Notes: a model not told the origin generated them from the letters alone. 64,000 nucleotides of DNA from Margaritifera margaritifera (GCA_029931535.1 JAQPZY010000924.1:682001-746000); one strand, 5' to 3'; positions 22,801-32,509 are shown, counted from the first letter of the stretch. Made by a program: numbers and translations.

Positions 22801-25800
22801 AAATATTGGGGTAATGTTGGAAACTCTAGATGTTTGCAGTACATAAATATACTGTCAATTCATATATTTTTACGTTTTCATGCCACTATTAGTATGCAGT
22901 TATGCATATATGGTATGCACTGCGTTTATCCGTTTCATGATGGTATTCATTACACAATACATGTATCTACAGTTATTTGGATTTTAATAATTTGAAAATG
23001 TTACCAGTAAATTAAATACTACCTACCGCAAAATGAAGTGTCCATTAATGTTTACCGTGGGTGTTTACTAGTAAGTATATTGCTTCCATTTTCGTGCCAG
23101 TCCGAACAACCTGTATTTGTATTAATATTTGTGTTTTGCTGTATAAAGACTGTGCTTGATGCAATAAAAGTTTTGATTTTATTTCTATTTTCCTTTTCCA
23201 CAAGTCAGATTTAATTCCTCAAGTGATATTTCCAAAGTTATCTGCCAGTGTACATGGGCCGATAAGCCTATGGGTTGTAAAGGCACTCACTTTGTTTTCA
23301 AGTTGACAATCCTTTTGATCCAGTTGCGAATCTAATACTTGTTCAGTGCCAAGTAGAGGTTCTACAACTTCCTGAGCATATACTTTGACCTTAATCCCTT
23401 AGCTTGTAAAGGCACCACACTCTTTGTTTTCCCACATGACAACCCTTTAATCATGCTGCGAGTTTGATACTTGTTCAGTGCCAAGTAACATAGGGTGGTT
23501 ATTTGAACTCCCTGTGATCTTGCCACACAATTGACATGTGTTCAGTTGCATACTTTAATAGATTTCTGATTTTATGATCAAAGTGTTACTAACAGAGCCC
23601 AAGCTCAATCTCTGCATAAGCACCTGCATATGACAGTAAAGCCGAGGAATCTGAGTTGGACGAGATTTACGATGACTAGACGACGACGATTTACAGTGAC
23701 TAGACAACGATGTAGGATTTCAGAACTTTATCAATGAGGATTAATTCTTGGACTTTGTACCAGATGACATTAGATAGTGACATTTATAAGATATTGTGAA
23801 TCACAAAAAAGTGGACTTAACTTTCATTGTTTATTTGTTCGACGTGTGGAATTAACCTATTATGGGATATTGTGAATCGGATCATTCTGAACTTTTATTT
23901 TTATACCGGTATGTGACCTATAATTGAATTCGTGGATTTATCATATAAATGGATTTAAAATGTCAAGCATTATGGATTTCAATGGACTTTATTACACAAA
24001 GATGGACAAATTGTAAGTTGTCAATTTATTTCTGACATATTTAACTCAATATAAATGTATTTTACACTGGTTTTGTATTTATTTTTCTTTTCTATCTATC
24101 CAGTTTGGCTTGTTTATATTTCCAAATGCATTTCTAACTCACTAAGAAGTCACCACTTCGGACGGATCTGACTTGCAAAATACACCCTGACTTAAAGGAG
24201 GGTCAAAGAGAAATTCACTTTTTGCAACCCTAAAAAAGGGGGGGGGGCGACTTATAATCGAGCATATACGGTACCTCCTTGCTACCTTGGGTATGCAACT
24301 AATGATGTGTTATCTGACTATCATGTAGTGACTCCTTATAAGGTTAGAAACACTGCCCGTATTTCCAAATTGTTTATATGAAGGATCGCTTCTTCCTGGA
24401 ACCAAAATCCCTTAAGAACTACCTGTCTGGCTCCAGGTGAGCACCCAACTCAAATCTGACACATCAGTGTACAGGAGTAAGGTTCAAGGGTTTGAATTGG
24501 GACTCCGGTCAGAAACCTGCTCCAATTGAGCTGCCAAGCAGATAAGAGGATCCTTGTGCCATCTCCAGTTTGCTAGAAGCAGGAACGGGAGAGAAGGCAT
24601 AAGTAAAGTCTCCCTATGGGAACCAAGTCTGTCATGGAGTTCTGAGTCCCCAAAAGTGAAAGGTAAATATGGGATGACAATGAGGTCTTGGCTAGGAGAG
24701 CCGTTATGAAGGGCATGGACTCTTCCAAGGTTTATGAGGAAATTCATTCCCAGATATATGAAGTCCTTAGAAGGGATGAGATCAGACTTCTCTAGGTTTA
24801 TAATAAGCCCAAGACGGTCACTGTGGACCAACAAAGGGACAAGTCCTTCAGAAGGGAATCTCTGAGGATGCTGTGCACCAACCAGTCATCAAAATACTGG
24901 AGGCTAGGAATCCTTTGGGACCTCAAGTGGGCTGTGACTGCCCCCATCACCATGATAAAAGCTCTGGGAGTGAAAACAAGTCTGAACAGAAGAGCTCAAA
25001 ATTGGAATACTTCCTGGCAGAGACAAAACTGGAGGTATTTTCTGTGTGGAGGGAAGATAGGAATGTGAAAATAAGCACCTTGAAGATTGACGGAGACCGC
25101 CCAGATGCAAAGGACTTATTACGTTCCTGACCACAGTGGCAGTTTTGATCTTACAGCATTCTTCCCAAAGAAATTTGTTTAAGGTGGAAAGGTCGATGAT
25201 GAGTTGAAACTTTTCACCTTTCTTTGAGACCAGAAAAATTTGGGAATAACAAGTCAAAGGCTGGTCATTTATTACCCTCTCTAGTGCGCCCATCTGCAGA
25301 AGGATCTGTATCTCTTCCCTTAATTGTACAAGTCTGGACTGGTAAATGAAGATTTTGAGACTGCGAGGTTGCACCTGCTTGAAAAATTTGGGAGAAGGTC
25401 CCAAAGGCAGTCAGGGTGAGTGCGCTTCTTGACCAATTTCTATGGGTTAGGAGCAGCTGCAAGGGACCCATGTTGTTAGTCCAGGATCAATCCCTCATTG
25501 ACACTGACGACATCGACTCGAGTGTCAGTGGTCCTTGGGGCTTATGCGACTTCCAAAACACATAAGTCTCAGAACATTCTTGCCCCACCAGGGGATTTTT
25601 CTTTCCCACAAAGGGGACAAGAAGATGGCCTTTCTTCCTCCTCTCATACATGCGGCAACTTTCTGCAAAGTCCCACACATCATCAGACCACAAACAACAG
25701 ATCAGACACCCGTCTGTGCATGCACATCCTGTGCACATTAACTCATTCGGCCCCGATCCCGACTATAGGCGTGATCCATTTTCTACATGCAATGGTCGAT

Positions 25801-28800
25801 CCCGCCTGTAGTCGTGGTTTGTTTACCGCATTCAATGGCCGATCCCGTTTACAGTTGTGGTGAATGTGTGTTAGTAACAACGTCTCTGATTGGTTTCAAA
25901 TGGGGTTTTTCCAAGAATCTGACAATATTAAACCAATCAGAATTGATTTTACTTTCGTTTGTGTAAATTTGAATTATTCATAAGCCAAGGTTACTAATTG
26001 AGAGCAGTTTTACTACACGTGTTTCATTCATGAAAAATCGTAAACAATGGCGGACATAAGAGTGATATTTGATGATGGTGAGAGCGAAAACGAGGAATTA
26101 TTCGGGTTTGATCTAGAAAATATTGAGCAAGCAGAGAAAAGATATGTTCGGCAGTTGGATATTTTATGAGATTTAGACTCGGACATAGAAGTTTCTAAGA
26201 CTGAATCGTCAGAAGAAGATGATGCTGATAGCGACGATGATACAGTTCTTGCGGATCTGTAAACTGGAACGATCATCTTCGGTCTGTCCAAATTGATGAT
26301 TTTAGTGGACAAATAGCTTAAAAAATATATGACTGTGTAGACAAATTTATTTGGAACAATTGGTGAAAATTTCATGGATTTTTATTGGATATAAGAGAAA
26401 TTAAGGTAAGAATGGATGCATGTTCAAGATGTTTACAAAATTTTCTAAATAGGTAAAAACTCTATGGGGCACAAGCAGCTAGACACAGCTTAGTGCTGCT
26501 GGGGCATAGCAGCAGTGATACTGATAACAGTGCTGGGGCTGAATGAGTTAAGCACGAGTGTCTCATGGGGCCTTCTTATGCACACACTTTCCCACACCAT
26601 GTGACATTATATTCTACAAAGAAATACAAAAAATACAAAATCTGGAACTAAAACAGGGAAGGGTATACTTACCCTAGCATCAGTACAATAAAGGGGGATA
26701 CAATATACTAAGGCACAACCGTAACTATTAACTAGCAAGGTGCAAAAAAAACCTGGTTTAACAAAACAACGTAAAAAAATAACACTCAAATGAACCAAGA
26801 ACTGTGGAAACTAACACTCAATTGAAACAAATATATTGGCAGAATGCCACATACAATGTCCAAGAAAAAGAGGAGAGTAACCCATATGAAGGCTGTGATG
26901 TAGGAGTCAGACTGTAATCCTGTTCTTGTTCAGTTCTAGAACCTTCCTCATTAATAGGAGGAAGGAAACATGTAGAATCAAGTAGCCTGGATGTGGGACT
27001 GGTTTATGTACGAGACTGGCTCAATTGTGAATTTTTATGGTACATTGCTAATTCATTTATTTCCATTAGCATCAAGTTTGTGCCCCGCCCCCCCCCCCCA
27101 ATACCTTTTCAGTAGTACCTAAATTCCTGGATTTGTAAATGGGGTCCAATGGTTTCCATGAAAGGATTATGTTTGTTGGGTCTTTAACTTCATCATTTAT
27201 AACACTCATGACAAAATGCAAAATTTATTACCACTGAAATATCTTAAATTCATGGAGATTCGAAATTCCATGACAAATGACAAGAATTCTGCTATATCTT
27301 GCCTGCTTACCATGTGCATGACTCCAATACCAAAACCTAGTCATTGTTGCAAGGGGAAAATGTCACAATGACCTACTTTTTATAGTATAGGCAGTACTAG
27401 AGCTGAATGCATCCATTCAGTTTGATAACTCCATACAATATACTGTCCTAAACTAGAACCAAGTACAAAAAAAACACAAAACATGACATCCTCTGATTTT
27501 GTCTTTTCACTTTGCAGGCATCAAATTTGTGGTTTAACAAAATATTATATTTTTGTTGGTGTTTAAATGTATATAACGGACAAAAATTATACTTACAGCC
27601 TAAAACATTTTAAAAATGTAGCTATTTATGTTTAACTAAGTCCACGTTTCTAAAAAAATGCTTACAATGCAGTTTGAAATGACCTATTAATTACATTACA
27701 TCATCAATATGATGTTATCTTTTACCTAAGTGTAATCATATAGCTGTGAACACTTGGAGAGATTGGACATAAAAATGATGTAGTTCTGACTTCTGTCACT
27801 TACTAAATAATGAAAATGAAAATTCCTTATACAACTTTAATAAATACAATAACCATTCTGTGAAAAAAATGATAAAAGTCAACACAAAGTGTATTAGACC
27901 TTTGGAAACATTCAGCAATTTATGACCTGCCACAAATAGACTGTGCTTTCAATTAGATAAATTGTCATAAATTAAAATTCATCCCTCATGCTACTATAGT
28001 ATTCATGTCAATACTTAAAAATTTCTTTATCAAGAGAATATTATCCTAAGTCATTAATCGATTTGTTCACAGGCATCATTTACTTTATATAGTTCAAGTT
28101 TCATATTCAATAATACAATGAGCTGCAACTTAACAAGGTTTTTAAAATCTGTGTTCAGACTTAAAGTTTAAGAAAGTGGAGCCCGATTTTCATCTACCTA
28201 CCTGTTCACTAGTGATGTTTTTCCAACTGATACATCACCTACAAGGACGGCTTTGGAAATCCTTAACCTACAGGGAGTATAATGGGAAAATATGAATGAA
28301 AATACTGTAATATCTGTAATTTTCATACCTAATATTTTTAATGCATCATTAATTCATAAAATTCACCATTATATTTTGCTCTTTGATTTTTTTTTAAAAT
28401 TTAGTTAACTGAAAATCATTAATGCCTTTAACAAAGTACCTATAATAATTTATTCCTAAACCTGAAGAAAAAAAAAATTCATAATAAAAAGTGTGTAAAT
28501 AGTTACAGAAAATATGGCAAAATGTCACACCATCACAAATTTAAAATACATCATTGTAAAAATCTAAAAATGTTAGATAAATTTCTCTTTCAATTTATGG
28601 TACAAACAAGTGTATTGACTATTTTCACTCACACCATGTAACTGCCACTGATTTACACCCTACTACACTGTGTAATATCATGGTTTTACATGTGTAGTCA
28701 GGTCCAGATTTCAATTTGCTTTGTGTACTAGGATGTGAGTGAATGACACCAGGTTTAATTGCCACTGGGTGAAAGTTCTTTATACAAATGGAAATCCAAC

Positions 28801-31800
28801 AGAAACTTGTTAGTAATGGTTAAACAAATATTATACATGTGATGCTTAATGTAATTTAGCTACAAGCACTAAGCTGTTGAGGGCATTAAAAAAATGAGTA
28901 AAACCTACACCATCACAAATGTAGTATGGACAGTGCACTGAGTACACTGCACATGCAAATGCTTTATGGGGCATAATAAACTTCAAGTGAAAATTAGTCA
29001 TTGCATTAGATCATAATCTGTACATGGAATATGAAATTCATAATGTCTAACTTTACCTTCTTGTATCCTATCAATCTTAATTTAATTTCCTGATATGAAA
29101 TTTCATATCATATACAAACAACATGCAATTTGACATTATTTGACCTATTTATGTGGAGTACATGGTAGAGATGTACAGTAACTCTGCACAGAGAGAGATT
29201 GTATAAAGTGCTAGCTTGTGACTTAACATGTGTCATTGGGTATTTCTATATAGCTTAAGATTTCAAATCTTCTAAAAACATGCCAGGATGCTTTTTGTTA
29301 AATTTGGTCAAATTTTGTTGAGTGGTTTACAGCAAATTGGCATCATTTATAAAATGATGAAAGGTTTTCATGTCAGATTGTTTTCTGTCACATTTGGTAA
29401 AATTCTACTAAGCAGTTTTTTAAATGAAGTAATTTAAAAGTTTTTATAGTTTTAGCCATAGTGGCCATATCTGATGGCAGATCAGCATAGTGGCCATATC
29501 TGATGGCAGATCAGCATAGTGGCCATATCTGATGGCAGATCAGCAGTGGCCATATCTGATGGCAGATCAGCACAGTGGCCATATCTGATGGCAGATCAGC
29601 ATAGTGGCCATATCTGATGGCAGATCAGCTTCATTTGTACAAAGTCCAGTCTATGCTTTTTGTCAAATATGATCAAATTCTGCCAAGCAGTTTTGAGAAG
29701 TCATAAAAAGGTTTTACTAATTTTGGCAATGGAGCCTATATTTGACAGTGACAAAATTTTTATAAAACTGAATGCCCTCTATACCAGGAAGCTTTGTGCC
29801 AAATTTGGTCAAATTCTGTTTAACAGGTTTTGAGAGAAAGTGATTAGTTTTTTGTTTTATTATTCATTTTCAATAATGGTGGCTATATTTGAAAGTAGGT
29901 CAGCACTGTTTGAAAAAATGTGTGCAAACTTTATGCCAGAATAATTTCCGTAAAATGTGCTCAAATTCTGAAGAGCATTGTTTAAGAAGCTGTTTAAAGA
30001 TTTTTCTATTTTTAGTAAAAGTAGCCATATTTGATTATGCATCGATATCAATCAAACAAATTTATAATGTACTGATGCCAGAATGAGAACCCCAAAAATA
30101 GTATGTAAATTTGTCCAGCAGTTTTTAAGATGCTGTAAATAGCAATTGGGAACAGATAACAGATGACACAAGACAGATGAAGGACCATAAATAAGTTCAA
30201 TAAAACTTGTGACCAGGAGAGCCAAAAATCATACAATGATAAAATCTTGATATAATTTTTTTTATAATCTAAGAAATAGCTTACAAAGACAATTTTCCAA
30301 ATTCCTTCAATAAACATCATGTTTTTAAATTCTTTGACTTAAAACAGCTTTAAAATGGCACTAGAACAAAATAATTTAAAAAACAAAGTAGGTATACAGC
30401 AATATTTATTTTTAAAAAAAGTAGAATGAATGACAAATATGTCTTTATACGATTCTATCACTCTCTCTATGTCCAATAACATCTCCCTTTGTTTCATGTA
30501 ACCATAATAATGATGAAACATACCCCACTCTTCCTGTTCTATTTTCATTGCAGGCATTCTTTACTTTTGGATGGAAGTCTATTTTCTGATAGGGTGTAGC
30601 ATCAGCACAGAAAGCCTACAAATACAAAAACCCATCTCATTATCATAATATAAATCTTGGAATTAGCTAACGAGACACAGTTAAAAGCTGTCATTTAGGA
30701 ATATGATTACTATTCATGGTTCAATCAGATATTTCATCTGGAAATTCAAGTACTTTTCAAGGATTTTGCATGGACAAAATTTACATTTTCAAGCACTATA
30801 ACTAACTGCATCTTAACTTAGGAAGAATGTTGATTGTGGTATGAACAGTCCACAAAATTTCAGATTTGAGTATTTTTATTCTTAGACAAAAACTCAGAAA
30901 TATTATTTTCTGGAAAATCGGTCTAGATGACACTGTAGCAGAGTGGGATTGGAGGCATGGGAGGTAGTGGTACAGACATGTTATCTATTTCAGTTTGGAA
31001 GTTAGAAGTCTTATTTGACTGAGTTTCAGACTCCTTGAGTTTGTTATCGTGACCAAAAAAATATTCAAATTTATTTCTTCTTTTTGTGCTTTCACAATTG
31101 CCATGGGACTTCAGAGCACCTTCACCCACTGATCCAATGTCAATTTTGCTTGGACAAACACAACACTGTTTATTGCTTGGCCCCATTACCATATATAGCA
31201 CTTACAACAATCACATTTCGAAAATATGCAGAGTACTTGACCAACCTTTCTTAAATCAACCTTTAGAGCTCAATCAACAGAGCATCCACTGATTTAAACA
31301 CGAGGTGGTTACCAGAGCTCATTCAACAGAACATCCACTGATTTAAACATGAGGTGGTTACCAGAGCTCAGTCAACTGAGCATCCACTAATTAAAACATT
31401 GCCCTCTGAATGAAATCAAGGTGACTAATCATTAAAAATGAGTACCTTTTATGTCCAAACACACTTATCAAAGAAATCTTATAAGTTACATTATTAACAA
31501 TTATCACCTAGTCACTTTTGAGGGTTGGCAAGCTTAGCACATTATTAACAATTATCACCTAGTCACTTTTGAGGGTTGGCAAGCTTAGCACATTTCAGAG
31601 CCAACTCACAAACTGACTAAGAATAGATTAGAACTTGAAAGTCGGCAATTTCTGTATACTTACAAATAATAATGATTAAAATATAACTGATAAGCTGAAA
31701 TAAAAAATATTTATTCCCTACTTGTTGAAACTTGCTTCAAATAGTAAATATTCACAAAATCATGCCTGTGCAAGAAAATGTGAGACCGACCTTGACTTTG

Positions 31801-32216
31801 AGTATAAAACTTGCATAACATCAAGCATTACCAACTGAACTCAACCCTCTCACCATCTTAATTTTCTTGGACTTTCCCAAGCCAAATCTGAGCCTGTCCT
31901 AGGTGTCGGGTAAGTGGATTTGTAATGCCCTGCAAAGATGTCTTAATTGCAAACTGATGTATCTTTGTTTTACTTTGGTCTGCGATTCAAAATCACTGTA
32001 ATTCATCATGTGAAAAAATGGAAACTGTATTGAAATATATAAAACTTGCTAAATGGTTCCAATCTTTTGTATATGGAGACTTGCAAAAAAAACAGAAATA
32101 ACTGTAAGAAATAAACATGCAAGATCATAATGTGTTACCTTTGGGAACTGATTTATGATTCTGTTCGATGGAATGTGTTGAGAGACCACAGTCCTGCCTG
32201 CAGACATTCGGGACAT
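7713..32216 (-). CDS. RAB34/RAB36: RAB34/RAB36-type small GTPase gene (5' part, seven coding exons in the window)
   Basis: Joined minus-strand exons are 32216-32139, 30615-30524, 28267-28202, 18601-18500, then either 16896-16832 or 13431-13367, then 7840-7713. All have AG/GT borders and compatible phases, giving 177 residues from Met1. Visible G-domain motifs: G1 GDVSVGKTS (67-75, Lys73), G2 DYKATIGVDF (88-97, Thr92), G3 WDTAGQER (114-121, Gln119), and a noncanonical G4 GAKKD (171-175) instead of NKxD. The G4 variant, the N-terminal DFHPKV and RTGRVG segments and the long extension before G1 are hallmarks of the RAB34/RAB36 branch, which acts in Golgi/lysosome positioning and ciliary membrane traffic. 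The G5 motif and prenylated C-terminal Cys tail are not in the window. RAB34 and RAB36 cannot be separated from this part. Confidence 0.92.
8189..8511. repeat. 26/28-bp tandem array, about 12 copies
   Basis: The unit is CATACTAATCATTTACTATCC plus ATCTG in 26-bp form; a CT insertion (CATACTCTAATC) makes the 28-bp form. The two forms alternate along the array. No unique spacers, so not a CRISPR. Confidence 0.95.
10110..10137. repeat. 28-bp perfect palindrome
   Basis: CTTATATTTTCACA followed by its exact reverse complement TGTGAAAATATAAG. It lies near one edge of the segment inserted in the dispersed repeat and may belong to its terminus. Confidence 0.8.
10612..10762. repeat. Fold-back (palindromic) MITE-like element
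   Basis: The left arm contains TTTTCTTTTCCTGTG, AATACCGGATATATTTCATC, GGTACCAAAAACGA and TATTTTAAC. The right arm repeats these as the reverse complement, ending GGAAAAGAAAAT. Arms of about 65 nt flank a short loop (TCATCGCTTCGCCACTCG). It could form one long hairpin; no coding sequence. Confidence 0.85.
11806..12460. repeat. tRNA-derived SINE-like head with a 144-bp tandem body
   Basis: 11808-11871 resembles a tRNA: box A-like GGTGGCTCAATGG, an anticodon-arm-like GACTCATAACC (CAT would be Met), box B-like GGTTTTGAGTTAAATTC and a closing CCCACC. The following body repeats CACCTCATTAATATG at 12045, 12189 and 12333, a 144-bp period. Box B is degenerate, so this is a SINE-type relic, not a working tRNA gene. 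Confidence 0.55.
13180..13330. repeat. Short imperfect repeat array beside exon 5B
   Basis: About 45-bp units containing AAAGCAAAGCAT and CAAAAGTTATG with CAACA recur three to four times with drift. The array begins about 40 bp downstream (transcript sense) of the exon 5B donor. Confidence 0.6.
13367..13431 (-). CDS. RAB34/RAB36: Rab exon 5B (switch II, version B)
   Basis: 65 nt, acceptor TCTCTACTTAG, donor GTAACC (weaker than that of 5A). Encodes WDTAGQERYKSIARTYFRG then AN, in the same phase as exon 5A. It differs from 5A at five of 21 residues (F/Y, C/S, A/R, S/T, Y/F) and at many synonymous sites, so it looks maintained by selection. Including both 5A and 5B would add 65 nt and shift the frame, which implies mutually exclusive use. 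Confidence 0.92.
14236..14680. repeat. About 33-bp minisatellite, roughly 14 copies
   Basis: The unit reads TTTGGTATGCAAGGTGTGTA followed by CTCTAAAAGTTA, with lengths of 31-33 bp. Units alternate between ATGCAAG and ATGAAAG forms, hinting at a two-unit higher-order repeat. Confidence 0.92.
15860..16570. repeat. Diverged array of a 130-bp module, about 5 copies
   Basis: Each copy runs from TTTTTAGTAATGGTGGCCAT through GATGTCAGATGGGCAT, GTCACATTTGGTTTGTCAGC and AGTCATTTAAAGGTT. Related arrays occur at 29270-30150 and 35020-35640 (GGCCATAT, CATCAGATCAGCACCATTTT), so this is a dispersed family. Confidence 0.75.
16832..16896 (-). CDS. RAB34/RAB36: Rab exon 5A (switch II, version A)
   Basis: 65 nt, acceptor CTGTTATCAG, strong donor GTGAGT. 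Encodes WDTAGQERFKCIAASYYRG then AN, with one extra base at each end. It contains the DTAGQ catalytic motif (Gln119) and switch II helix. Its sequence is the one closer to the usual RAB34/RAB36 switch II (FKCIA.YYRGA). It is the upstream of two alternative versions in transcript order. Confidence 0.95.
16897..18499 (-). other. Rab intron between exon 4 and exon 5A
   Basis: 1.6 kb, AT-rich. It contains a 50-bp direct duplication and otherwise nothing recognisable. Confidence 0.7.
17154..17255. repeat. 50-bp tandem duplication
   Basis: ACTATTGGACTTTTGACCCC starts at 17154 and again at 17204; the two units are almost identical through GAAGATGCCC. Confidence 0.95.
18500..18601 (-). CDS. RAB34/RAB36: Rab exon 4 (switch I, residues 80-112)
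   Basis: 102 nt, acceptor TATTTCAG, donor GTAAGT. Encodes RFCHEVFEKDYKATIGVDF then EVEKF and PFTLQ; Arg79 is split with exon 3. Thr92 is the switch I Mg ligand. It ends in AT, so joining to exon A (T) or exon B (C) gives Ile113 in both cases. Confidence 0.95.
19021..19237. mobile_element. 217-bp MITE with TA target duplication (Tc1/mariner-type)
   Basis: Starts CTGTATATACTCCC and ends GGGAGTATATATGG, imperfect inverted termini flanked on both sides by TA. The interior holds a further inverted pair around CAGATC..GATCTG. Its termini resemble those of the 1.57-kb element at 22704-24271. Confidence 0.75.
19402..19533. repeat. 44-bp tandem repeat, 3 copies
   Basis: Units start GTTACTATC or GTTTCTATC and contain GAGTTGGACCCAGAG and GGACATCAGA; each is 44 bp. 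Confidence 0.95.
19700..20700 (-). pseudogene. Tyrosine recombinase of DIRS-like element 2, broken
   Basis: Minus strand: the N-terminal part (20654-20472) has SRVYDAKWRIFCDWC and a following leucine-rich stretch; the middle has PLHEPLSQASF (about 20400-20370). The C-terminal part (20103-19705) has IAHEVNAIATSWAYLNHI and VMRAAFWQSHTTF. His is at 19936-19938, but the codon where HxxR needs Arg encodes Asn (19927-19929). Frame breaks separate the three parts. The family match is clear and the copy is inactive. Confidence 0.8.
20701..21367. other. Probable DIRS element 2 interior and flank, no gene recognised
   Basis: Sits between recombinase remnants and a piggyBac-type insertion. Short open stretches are not convincing. 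Confidence 0.35.
21372..22012. mobile_element. 641-bp piggyBac-type element, TTAA-flanked
   Basis: TTAA at 21368-21371 and 22013-22016. Termini read CCCTTCCAGTGCC and, on the other end, the complement of CCCTTAAAGTGC; CCCTT next to TTAA is typical of piggyBac ends. On the minus strand near 21745-21680 an acidic fragment, DSSSDDDFVQQILADD, resembles the N-terminus of piggyBac-family transposases, so this looks like an internally deleted copy. Confidence 0.75.
22013..22703. other. Unassigned sequence between two nested elements
   Basis: About 0.7 kb between the piggyBac-type and TA-flanked elements. An open stretch at 22135-22413 has no recognisable motif. Possibly remnant body of DIRS-like element 2. 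Confidence 0.3.
22704..24271. mobile_element. 1.57-kb Tc1/mariner-type element with TIRs and TA duplication, non-autonomous
   Basis: Starts CCGTATATACTCGCTTATTA and ends TAATCGAGCATATACGG, inverted termini of about 25 bp, flanked by TA at 22702-22703 and 24272-24273. No transposase frame is open inside. An internal direct duplication (from about 23280 and 23407: AAAGGCAC, TACTTGTTCAGTGCCAAGTA) is present. It separates the recombinase and RT remnants of DIRS-like element 2. Confidence 0.8.
24484..25404 (-). pseudogene. Reverse transcriptase of DIRS-like element 2, broken
   Basis: Minus strand: LREEIQILLQMGALERV, SQIFLVSKKGEKFQLIIDL and STLNKF lie in 25404-25160. The catalytic box QYFDDWLVHS is near 24900 (Asp codons 24885-24890); GLIINLEKS and FIYLGMNFLI follow in 24834-24730. 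At least one frame change separates fingers from thumb. The sequence differs clearly from the RT of element 1, so it is another DIRS family. Confidence 0.82.
25742..26547. mobile_element. 806-bp piggyBac-type element with transposase N-terminal remnant, TTAA-flanked
   Basis: TTAA at 25738-25741 and 26548-26551; inverted termini CTCATTCGGCCCCG and CTCATTCAGCCCCAGC. On the plus strand from ATG at 26047 a frame reads MADIRVIFDDGESENEE, then FDLENIEQAEKR, a stop, and an acidic stretch ESSEEDDADSDDD. About 26265-26310 a further frame gives WNDHLRSVQIDDFSGQI, like the segment before the piggyBac DDE domain. The catalytic domain is deleted. Confidence 0.75.
26552..28201. other. Intronic sequence, nothing recognised
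   Basis: AT-rich; includes a C-tract (about 27090-27100). No gene or repeat family identified up to Rab exon 3. Confidence 0.5.
28202..28267 (-). CDS. RAB34/RAB36: Rab exon 3 (P-loop, residues 58-78)
   Basis: 66 nt, acceptor CTGTAG, donor GTAGGT. Encodes ISKAVLVGDVSVGKTSLVN: the first beta strand and the G1 phosphate-binding loop with Lys73 and the Mg-binding Ser/Thr pair. Too short to show up as an open reading frame, but unmistakable. Confidence 0.95.
28268..30523 (-). other. Rab intron between exon 2 and exon 3
   Basis: 2.3 kb. Its second half is a diverged array of the 130-bp module plus a homogeneous 29-bp array. No coding sequence. Confidence 0.7.
29270..30150. repeat. Diverged 130-bp module array with an internal 29-bp minisatellite
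   Basis: AAATTTGGTCAAATTCTG, AGCAGTTTT and TTTTTAGTAA(A)GTGGCCATAT recur at roughly 130-bp steps. At 29459-29628 the GTGGCCATATCTGATGGCAG block has been amplified into six near-identical 29-bp units. Confidence 0.8.
30524..30615 (-). CDS. RAB34/RAB36: Rab exon 2 (residues 27 to 57)
   Basis: 92 nt, acceptor TTTGTAG, donor GTATGT. It encodes 30 codons plus two bases, containing IDFHPKVKNAC and NRTGRV. The split Gly57 codon is completed by the first base of exon 3. The FHP and RTG motifs are specific to the RAB34/RAB36 N-terminal extension. Confidence 0.88.
31265..31398. repeat. 49-bp tandem repeat, about 2.7 copies
   Basis: AGAGCTCA(A/T/G)TCAAC starts at 31265, 31314 and 31363; units contain CATCCACTGATTTAAACA and GAGGTGGTTACC. 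Confidence 0.95.
31488..31593. repeat. 51-bp tandem duplication
   Basis: ACATTATTAACAATTATCAC starts at 31488 and 31539; the units are identical through GGGTTGGCAAGCTTAGC. Confidence 0.95.
32139..32216 (-). CDS. RAB34/RAB36: Rab exon 1 (start codon, residues 1-26)
   Basis: Reads MSRMSAGRTVVSQ then NRIINQFPK and ends in phase 0 at the donor GTAACA. ATG at 32216 is the first Met after an in-frame TAA; a second in-frame ATG lies at 32207. The NRIINQFPK segment matches the region before G1 in RAB36/RAB34. A pyrimidine-rich acceptor (ATCTTTCAG) about 55 bp upstream suggests further 5' untranslated exons outside this one; no promoter can be assigned. Confidence 0.85.
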
Positions 32217-32299
32217 TTCTTGTTTTCCACCTCTTCTAGGTTAGCATGTTTAAGGTTAATTTCAAACTGAAAGATCAATAAAAGTTGGACCTTACCTTG

Positions 32300-32490
32300 G
32301 TGATGTAAGCATTTGTCTTTGTGCACTGCACTGCTTCCAACTCCTTTTTAAGAAAACTAGTGTTGACAGCTTTATTGCTAAATTGGTCTATGTGATTTTT
32401 CAAATTCAGATCTGATGAAATATCAATTCCTAGATATTTAGAGGTATTAAATAACTCTACGGAATGGCCTTTTAAGTTGTAACATGGTTG
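32300..32490 (-). pseudogene. Non-LTR retrotransposon (LINE) RT C-terminal fragment
   Basis: Minus strand encodes YLGIDISSDLNLKNHIDQF followed by SNKAVNTSFLKKEL, the conserved block after the RT palm in CR1/Jockey-like LINEs. The rest of the ORF is absent. It lies just upstream of Rab exon 1. Confidence 0.7.
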
Positions 32491-32509
32491 TATAGCCCTA
32501 GGGAGTTTT

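Larger units (their letters stand above)
18602..28201 (-). other. Rab intron between exon 3 and exon 4
   Basis: 9.6 kb, the largest intron in the window, filled by a decayed DIRS-like element, two piggyBac-type elements and two Tc1/mariner-type elements (listed separately). From 26552 to 28201 no gene or repeat is recognised. Confidence 0.75.
30616..32138 (-). other. Rab intron between exon 1 and exon 2
   Basis: 1.5 kb with two small tandem duplications (listed). No gene recognised; the open frame near 31200-30923 lacks any known motif. Confidence 0.6.
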
